Shown: positions 14,170 through 16,097 of the stretch, in pieces
How the letters are laid out: each line of letters opens with the position of its first letter
How positions within the stretch are numbered: position 1 is the stretch's first letter
Assembly: GCA_937915565.1 (NCBI GenBank)
Contig: CALDMH010000032.1
Span: 1-16,097, forward strand
Length of the DNA stretch: 16,097 nt
Source: an uncultured Clostridia bacterium
GTDB taxonomy: Bacteria; Bacillota; Clostridia; Christensenellales; Borkfalkiaceae
Reading direction: 5' to 3'
The notes under the pieces: generated by a model
Told to the model about the DNA's origin: nothing
The model's database searches: none
The model's input: only the letters and a program-made list of their open reading frames with translations
Position numbers and translations under genes: made by a program

Positions 14170-14882
14170 AATAGTGTACTCCTTATTGATTGTATTCTGA
14201 TTATTTTTTCAAATTCGAGCCGATAAGCCGTGCCGTATTTTGAAAACGACGTTTTACGGATATTTTCCTTATCGAGCAAATCGCAAAGCCACAACGGCAA
14301 CGCCGTGCCCGTTTTAAGTTCCATAAGCACGAGGCCGTCGGATAAGAGCGGCTTACCGCATAGAGAAGTGTAAAAATTAAGGTCGTCGTTGCGATAGCGA
14401 ACGTTTTTGTCGAAAGTTACGCGCAAATCGCTCGTCTTGTCAAAGAAAGCTTCCCGGTCGTAAAGTATAAGCGTTTTCGGTTGCAAATCTTGGTAAAAAC
14501 TTAAAAAATAACCAAGTTCTTTTCCTATTTGCGTTGATTGAAGCAACTTTCCGTCAAACAAATTCTTCGCTTCGCTTTCCTTGCAGGCAATCCGTCTTTT
14601 ATAAACGATTCCGTCGTATTTCCGTTTCATTTCAACGTAAATATCTCTGTCGTCGTCGTTAAGGTTGTAACATCTCAAACGAAGTTTTTCTTTGAAAATC
14701 GGTTTTTCAATCGATTCGCGAACGAGCCTGTTGTCGGGCGTGTCGTAATAAAGACTCTGCACGGTGTTTTCTCCGAACTTATCGGGAGTAAGCCTTTTTA
14801 AAATCTCCCGTTTCACAGTGAAATATTGATTCGTCGTCAGTAAATATTTCAGTTCGTATCGTTTAAAAACAAATCCCGTCAC
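14109..14882 (-). CDS. VTC-domain protein (polyphosphate polymerase-like)
   Basis: This 257-residue cytoplasmic protein has the tunnel-fold VTC domain that in yeast Vtc4 makes polyphosphate from ATP. The basic and acidic tunnel residues are in place: Arg8, Glu10 and Lys12 in FKRYELKY, YYDTPDNRL (45-53), Lys66/Arg68/Arg70 in EKLRLRCY, Glu84/Lys86 in YVEMKRKY, Lys95/Arg96, Arg143 in YDREAFF, Glu188/Lys190 in LMELKTG, and the terminal SKYGTAY (214-220). It lacks the SPX and membrane parts of Vtc4. The start is GTG at 14882, chosen because AAAGGGAGG lies eight bases before it and the frame begins the domain correctly there. The last 26 or so residues are low-complexity and Ser-rich and overlap the start of the DUF4956 gene by 61 bases, so they are probably a non-essential tail. 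The product could be another nucleotide-derived polymer; the catalytic residues favour polyphosphate. Confidence 0.87.
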   Translation of the reverse strand: MTGFVFKRYELKYLLTTNQYFTVKREILKRLTPDKFGENTVQSLYYDTPDNRLVRESIEKPIFKEKLRLRCYNLNDDDRDIYVEMKRKYDGIVYKRRIACKESEAKNLFDGKLLQSTQIGKELGYFLSFYQDLQPKTLILYDREAFFDKTSDLRVTFDKNVRYRNDDLNFYTSLCGKPLLSDGLVLMELKTGTALPLWLCDLLDKENIRKTSFSKYGTAYRLEFEKIIRIQSIRSTLLCLNRFSTTETSPLSASSSL

Positions 14883-14945
14883 GATATTCGCCTCCCTTTT
14901 TTTGAATACAGTTTAACCCGCGAAACTAAAATATACTTTAAAATA

Positions 14946-14980
14946 AAAAAGTCGGCAGAAAAATTTTCTGTCGGCTTTTT
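14946..14980 (-). terminator. Terminator after the histidine kinase gene
   Basis: A stem of AAAAAGTCGGCAG-type sequence pairs with its near-complement across 14946-14980, with G-T pairs and A/T-rich ends giving T-runs on either strand. On the minus strand it comes 14 bases after the kinase stop codon and 64 bases before the VTC start, so the VTC cluster probably has its own promoter. I could not find a convincing promoter in the 14883-14945 gap. Confidence 0.8.
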
Positions 14981-14993
14981 AAGCAGTCTTTCG

Positions 14994-16097
14994 TTATTTT
15001 ACGGGCAAGGTAGCCGTAACGCAAAAATCATTGCCGCTTTTCGTTTCGGCTTTGATAGTTCCGCCGTGCGCTTCCGCAACGGCTTTTGCGATGGAAAGTC
15101 CGATTCCGTGTCCTCCGGTTTCGGAATTTCTGGAATCGTCCGCGCGATAAAATCTATCGAAAACGCGTGGCAAATCGGCTTTGTTTACGGGTTTTTCGGT
15201 GGTGTTGAAAACCGATAAAACCGCCGCTTTTTTATTTGCGGATAAACTTACGGTTACTTCGCCGCCTTTATTTGCGTATTTAATTGCGTTTTCAGTTAAA
15301 ATCGACGCGAGTTGTCTTACGGCGTCGGGAGAAGCGCAAATCGTAATATTCGGCTCGATTCGAGCGGAAAAATCGAGTTCTTTCGCCGCGGCGGGAGTTT
15401 TAAATGAGGCTACCGTTTCCGAAACCGTGTCCGAAAGCGGCATTTCGATTTTGTTAAGCTTATGCTCCGATTCTTCCATTTTTGAAAGGTAAACGAGGTT
15501 GTTCGTAAGCTCGCTCATTCGCTTGGTTTGCAAACGGATTTCGTCAAGTTCGTCGCATCGGGCGTTTTCTCCGCTTTCAATCAAATCGAGATTGGCATTG
15601 ATTATGGTAAGCGGGGTTTTCATTTCGTGTCCCGCGTCCGAAACGAAACGTTTTTGTTTTTCGTAGCTTTCGGCAATCGGTTTCACGATTTTCCCCGATA
15701 AGAGGAGGAACGTAACGAAAACGACGAGGCAGCCGCTTGAACCGACGCCGATACTCGTCCATAAAAACGATTTAAAAGAATCGATTTTTCGTCCGCAATC
15801 GAGAAAAAGAATGGTCGTTCCCTGTTCGTTCGTCCTTTTGGCGTAACGAAACTGCGCCGTAAAGCCTCGGTCGTTTTTGTCGGCGAGGGCTTTTTCGACG
15901 TAATCGTCGACGGTCGTTTTGTCAACGGTAAGAATTCTCGAAAAATCCGCCTTTTCGATATTTCCGTCCGCGGAAACCGTCACGGTGAAATAGCGCGCCT
16001 CGTAAGGAACTTCCGGCGACATTCCCGTCGGCATTTTTTGTCCGCCGCCCTTGTCGTTTGAATCGGGAGGGGTATCTCTGTCCGGCATAGGGGCGTC
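14994..16097 (-). CDS. Sensor histidine kinase, N-terminus outside window
   Basis: The frame runs open to the right edge, so the ATG at 16088 is probably internal and a first membrane segment is missing. Numbered from that Met, the visible protein has an extracytoplasmic stretch (to about 107), a membrane segment (108-131), a dimerisation/phospho-acceptor domain with His154 in SDAGHEMKTPL, and an ATPase domain with Glu266/Asn267 (LTENAIKYA), the F-box region VFDRFYRADDSR, and GGHGIGLSIAKAVAEAHGG. The usual DxGxG box is replaced by FNTTEKP, as in some related kinases. The extracytoplasmic part holds a Gly/Pro/Asp-rich loop near its visible start. The partner response regulator would be expected upstream, beyond the window. 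The kinase precedes the VTC cluster on the same strand and might control it, but a terminator lies between and no direct link is shown. Confidence 0.9.
   Translation of the reverse strand, partial: DAPMPDRDTPPDSNDKGGGQKMPTGMSPEVPYEARYFTVTVSADGNIEKADFSRILTVDKTTVDDYVEKALADKNDRGFTAQFRYAKRTNEQGTTILFLDCGRKIDSFKSFLWTSIGVGSSGCLVVFVTFLLLSGKIVKPIAESYEKQKRFVSDAGHEMKTPLTIINANLDLIESGENARCDELDEIRLQTKRMSELTNNLVYLSKMEESEHKLNKIEMPLSDTVSETVASFKTPAAAKELDFSARIEPNITICASPDAVRQLASILTENAIKYANKGGEVTVSLSANKKAAVLSVFNTTEKPVNKADLPRVFDRFYRADDSRNSETGGHGIGLSIAKAVAEAHGGTIKAETKSGNDFCVTATLPVK

Overview
The window most resembles a chromosomal segment of an uncultured member of the Bacillota (Clostridia). The reasons are a gene with a Spo0A-type C-terminal DNA-binding domain, three perfect TTGACA-17-TATAAT promoters, a split three-gene glutamate synthase with ferredoxin-type clusters, a CdaR/PucR-family regulator, and a VTC / DUF4956 / Cthe_2159-type lipoprotein cluster of the kind common in Clostridia. 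Codon use looks uniform from end to end. I saw no transposase, phage gene, CRISPR array, tRNA or rRNA. The species cannot be named from this sequence.

Left part (1-5502): the tail of an unrecognised gene is followed by a probable two-gene operon, a PucR/CdaR-type regulator (405-1457) and a membrane-anchored S41 PDZ peptidase (1504-2862). The next 420 bases hold no protein gene but carry a minus-strand promoter, a structured RNA of about 215 nt that is probably 6S RNA, and its terminator. Then come an YhfI-like metallo-beta-lactamase-fold hydrolase (3284-4006) and an overlapping short ComEC/Rec2 membrane protein (3967-5502) without the C-terminal nuclease domain.

Middle part (5503-11586): a consensus promoter drives a split glutamate synthase operon made of an amidotransferase subunit (5708-6850), an FMN / iron-sulfur synthase subunit with two added [4Fe-4S] clusters (6847-8352) and a GXGXG subunit (8369-9085). 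Together they would make glutamate from glutamine and 2-oxoglutarate; no GltD-type reductase gene is present here. After a terminator, a second consensus promoter and a leader of about 220 nt precede a Spo0A-like regulator (9456-10169) whose receiver half has lost the phospho-acceptor Asp. A third consensus promoter drives a single-gene metal-dependent amidohydrolase (10300-11586). A strong bidirectional terminator closes this side.

Right part (11650-16097, all minus strand): reading leftward from the window edge, there is a sensor histidine kinase cut off at its N-terminus, a terminator, and then a tightly packed set of VTC-domain polyphosphate polymerase-like protein (GTG start), DUF4956 membrane protein (61-base overlap) and a large beta-helix lipoprotein (12-base gap, ribosome binding site over the preceding stop codon). 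The packing suggests the three act together at the membrane and cell surface; the biochemical role is inference.
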